Shown here piece by piece: positions 50,860 to 52,474 of a DNA stretch of 52,474 nt. Made by a program: the position numbers and the translations under genes. The notes beneath the pieces are model-generated. The model had not been told where the DNA came from. It made no database searches and worked only from the letters and a program-made list of their open reading frames with translations. Source of the stretch: CAZKAP01 sp964550895 (lineage in GTDB: Bacteria; Bacteroidota; Bacteroidia; Flavobacteriales; Flavobacteriaceae). The stretch's first letter is position 1. Each line of letters begins with the position of its first letter. The stretch is from contig CAZKAP010000023.1 in assembly GCA_964550895.1 (NCBI GenBank), positions 1 to 52,474 of the forward strand, given 5' to 3'.

Positions 50860-51684
50860 ATGGAAGCTCTGATTGATTATTTTACTCACATACCCTCGAG
50901 TCACCGGTCGATCATCCTGGTTGGGGGAATCACCCTGTTCTGGGCCCTCGAAGGTCTTGTACCCCTTTTCCGTTTTGATTATCGCAAGTGGCGGCATGCC
51001 GGAGTCAACTTCTTTTTCACCTTCACCACCATAGCCGTGAATTTCGGCCTGGCCTTTATACTCCTTTGGTCGTCGGACCGAGTAGTCGATCTTGAATGGG
51101 GCCTGTTGCCTGCTTTGGAACCCCTAAGTTTGGGGTGGAAGGTCTTTGCCGGCCTGCTAGTGATGGATTTCGTGGGCGGCTATTGTTCGCATAGGTTCGA
51201 GCACAGTGTTCCCAGGCTGTGGATGGTACATTCGGTTCATCATACCGATCACGAGGTCGACGTGACTACGGCCAATCGTCACCATCCCCTGGAGAGCGTA
51301 ATCCGCTTCTCATTTACCACGCTGGCGGTCTGGCTTGGAGGAATTCCTATCGGCATCGTGCTGTTATACCAGTCCATGTCGGTGGTGGCCTCACAGTACA
51401 CACATGCGAATATTGGCATACCCGACTGGTTGGACCGGGCTTTCAGCCTGATACTGGTCACTCCCAATATGCACAAGGTTCACCACCATTACAAGCTGCC
51501 CTATACGGATTCTAATTACGGCAATATACTATCGGTCTGGGACCGTCTGCTGGGTACCTATCGTTACCTGAAAACCAGAGAAATACAGTACGGAGTGGAT
51601 ATATTTCCGGATGAGAGGGAGAACCGCAGTATTTGGTTCCTGCTCAAGCAGCCTTTCCTCAGGATTCGTAAACCCTCCGAATAG
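50860..51684 (+). CDS. Sterol desaturase/fatty acid hydroxylase family protein
   Basis: The ATG at 50860 gives MEALIDYFTHIPSSHRS and 274 residues; an upstream TTG (50824) is part of the promoter and is rejected. Four hydrophobic segments surround the histidine motifs of the di-iron centre. These are HRFEH, HSVHH (in MVHSVHHTDHEVDVTTANRHHPLE) and HKVHHHYKLP. The family hydroxylates or desaturates lipids in the membrane; the substrate cannot be told from sequence. It is the last intact gene before the AT-rich right end. Confidence 0.9.
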   Translation: MEALIDYFTHIPSSHRSIILVGGITLFWALEGLVPLFRFDYRKWRHAGVNFFFTFTTIAVNFGLAFILLWSSDRVVDLEWGLLPALEPLSLGWKVFAGLLVMDFVGGYCSHRFEHSVPRLWMVHSVHHTDHEVDVTTANRHHPLESVIRFSFTTLAVWLGGIPIGIVLLYQSMSVVASQYTHANIGIPDWLDRAFSLILVTPNMHKVHHHYKLPYTDSNYGNILSVWDRLLGTYRYLKTREIQYGVDIFPDERENRSIWFLLKQPFLRIRKPSE

Positions 51685-51842
51685 TTTAAGCGCCTTAGCC
51701 CCGGTCAAACGGGTGTGATTAGTTGATGCAGAGATTCTCAGTTTATCTCCTTGTTTTTTGTTTCTGCGCTTTGAAACACATCCACGATTTAGTACATGAT
51801 TACAAACCCATATTTTTAAATACTACGAAAACAGGGTGGCTT
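51685..51842. other. Intergenic stretch, AT-rich toward the right
   Basis: After the desaturase gene comes a small CCCG-CGGG stem near 51698-51711, too weak to call a terminator. No convincing gene is seen. A 68-codon + strand frame from 51723 runs antisense into the methyltransferase remnant and looks spurious. Base composition drops sharply in GC from about 51750 onward. Confidence 0.5.
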
Positions 51843-52412
51843 TCAAACCTGTGTATGCGAACTTATGGCCGAAGTGAATTGGTTGTCTTTGAAGATCTTG
51901 GTGTCTTGTGCAAAAAAGCAGAACAGTAACCTTGAAAGGAACACATTGAGACAGTAAATGAACTCAGGAGAACTATCTGGGTTGTCCTTCTTGATCTCGT
52001 CAAAGAGCTTGGCCATTCCCACGGCTGCTTTAAAATTCGCAGGGTTTTCACTGGCATGTTGGGCTTTTTCCATTCCTGCCCATGGCAAGAAGAAGTAGTA
52101 ATATTTGAGAAGTTCTTTCAGTTTGATGTCCAGCTTGTCATCGGTTTTGGTGTCAATGGCAAGTAGGGTTTTGTAGTCGGTCACAATTACAAACCGTTCG
52201 CTGTGTTTGGTCGTTTTTACCAGCTCAGATACTGTGACATGTAAATCCCGCGTTGGTTCTTCCTTGAAAAAGAGCTTTTTCTTCCATCAGATTTCACCTA
52301 CAACCTTGGATAGGTTCAAATTCCCTTTTTTGAGCCTTGTGATGGAAGCCTTGGGCAGGCCATAAGCCAAAAGCAAATCATAGATGAAAGTTTCCTTGTT
52401 AAAACGGTTCAT
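51843..52412 (-). pseudogene. Remnant of a restriction-modification DNA methyltransferase, N-terminal part
   Basis: From the ATG at 52412 the minus strand reads MNRFNKETFIYDLLLAYGLP to VVGEI, then an in-frame TGA at 52287-52289. The same frame continues as WKKKLFFKEEPTRDLHVTVSEL and ERFVIVTDYKTLLAID. Further on come KYYYFFLPWAGMEKAQHASENP and RLLFCFFAQDTKIFK, ending abruptly after SSHTQV at 51843. These blocks match the N-terminal and spacer regions of large class I DNA methyltransferases of the MmeI-like type from memory. No SAM or NPPY motif remains. It is AT-rich, nonsense-mutated and 3'-truncated, so a dead, transferred fragment. Confidence 0.8.
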
Positions 52413-52474
52413 CAACTTTTTGTTACGCCCCCATAAATAAACGGACGTGATTACGGAAAAAAATTCGTAATTAT

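Noticed and set aside
51723..51929. 68-codon + strand reading frame
   Set aside because: It overlaps the methyltransferase remnant on the other strand, has no recognisable domain and no promoter or ribosome site.
1..52474. CRISPR arrays, insertion sequences, tRNA or rRNA genes
   Set aside because: No regularly spaced repeats, transposase-like reading frames with terminal inverted repeats, or tRNA cloverleaf sequences were found on either strand by eye.

Overview
The window suggests a bacterium of the class Flavobacteriia (Bacteroidota), most likely a marine Flavobacteriaceae. The evidence is the rplQ-carA-eno-...-gltA order, a FecI/FecR/TonB-receptor module with STN and DUF4974-like domains, repeated TAnnTTTG (-7) promoter elements, zinc-less L36 and S14, and a proteorhodopsin paired with a Blh carotene dioxygenase. 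By eye the base composition is moderately GC-rich for the family, except for an AT-rich right edge. A run of 10 N inside eno shows this is a draft scaffold.

Layout. Positions 1-17244 hold the fused str/S10/spc/alpha ribosomal super-cluster, all on the + strand: rpsL, rpsG, fusA, rpsJ, then (after a structured spacer ending in an intrinsic terminator) rplC to rplO, secY, infA, rpmJ, rpsM, rpsK, rpsD, rpoA and rplQ. A terminator follows rplQ. Positions 17374-25363 carry central metabolism: carA, eno, a divergent glycogen synthase, gltA, a small membrane-anchored protein on the other strand, and two pentein-fold hydrolases (DDAH-like and CtlX-like). Positions 25372-30791 are a minus-strand run: VOC protein, unknown protein, SDR/DUF2867 protein, carboxypeptidase-regulatory-domain protein and a BCCT transporter. 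Then come argS (+), proteorhodopsin (-) and blh (+, divergent). blh makes retinal and the rhodopsin uses it to pump protons in light.

Positions 34537-40551 hold a complete cell-surface signalling module: ECF sigma factor, FecR anti-sigma and a TonB-dependent receptor (frameshifted here), with a divergent lipoprotein built of repeats and poly-Asp linkers. A 17-bp motif, GGGTAGGGTATTTWCCC, lies upstream of both fecR and the lipoprotein gene and probably marks the regulon. ffh and folD follow, then a DUF5777 barrel-like protein, YceI, a four-gene minus-strand operon (HerA-like ATPase, lipoprotein, alpha/beta hydrolase, VOC protein), queE, a lipoprotein metalloprotease, a SAM methyltransferase with an in-frame stop, a YkgJ cysteine-cluster protein and a sterol-desaturase-type hydroxylase.

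The last ~600 bases are AT-rich and hold a decayed 5' fragment of a DNA methyltransferase from a restriction-modification system, suggesting the edge of an accessory region. No tRNA, rRNA, CRISPR array or intact insertion sequence was seen.
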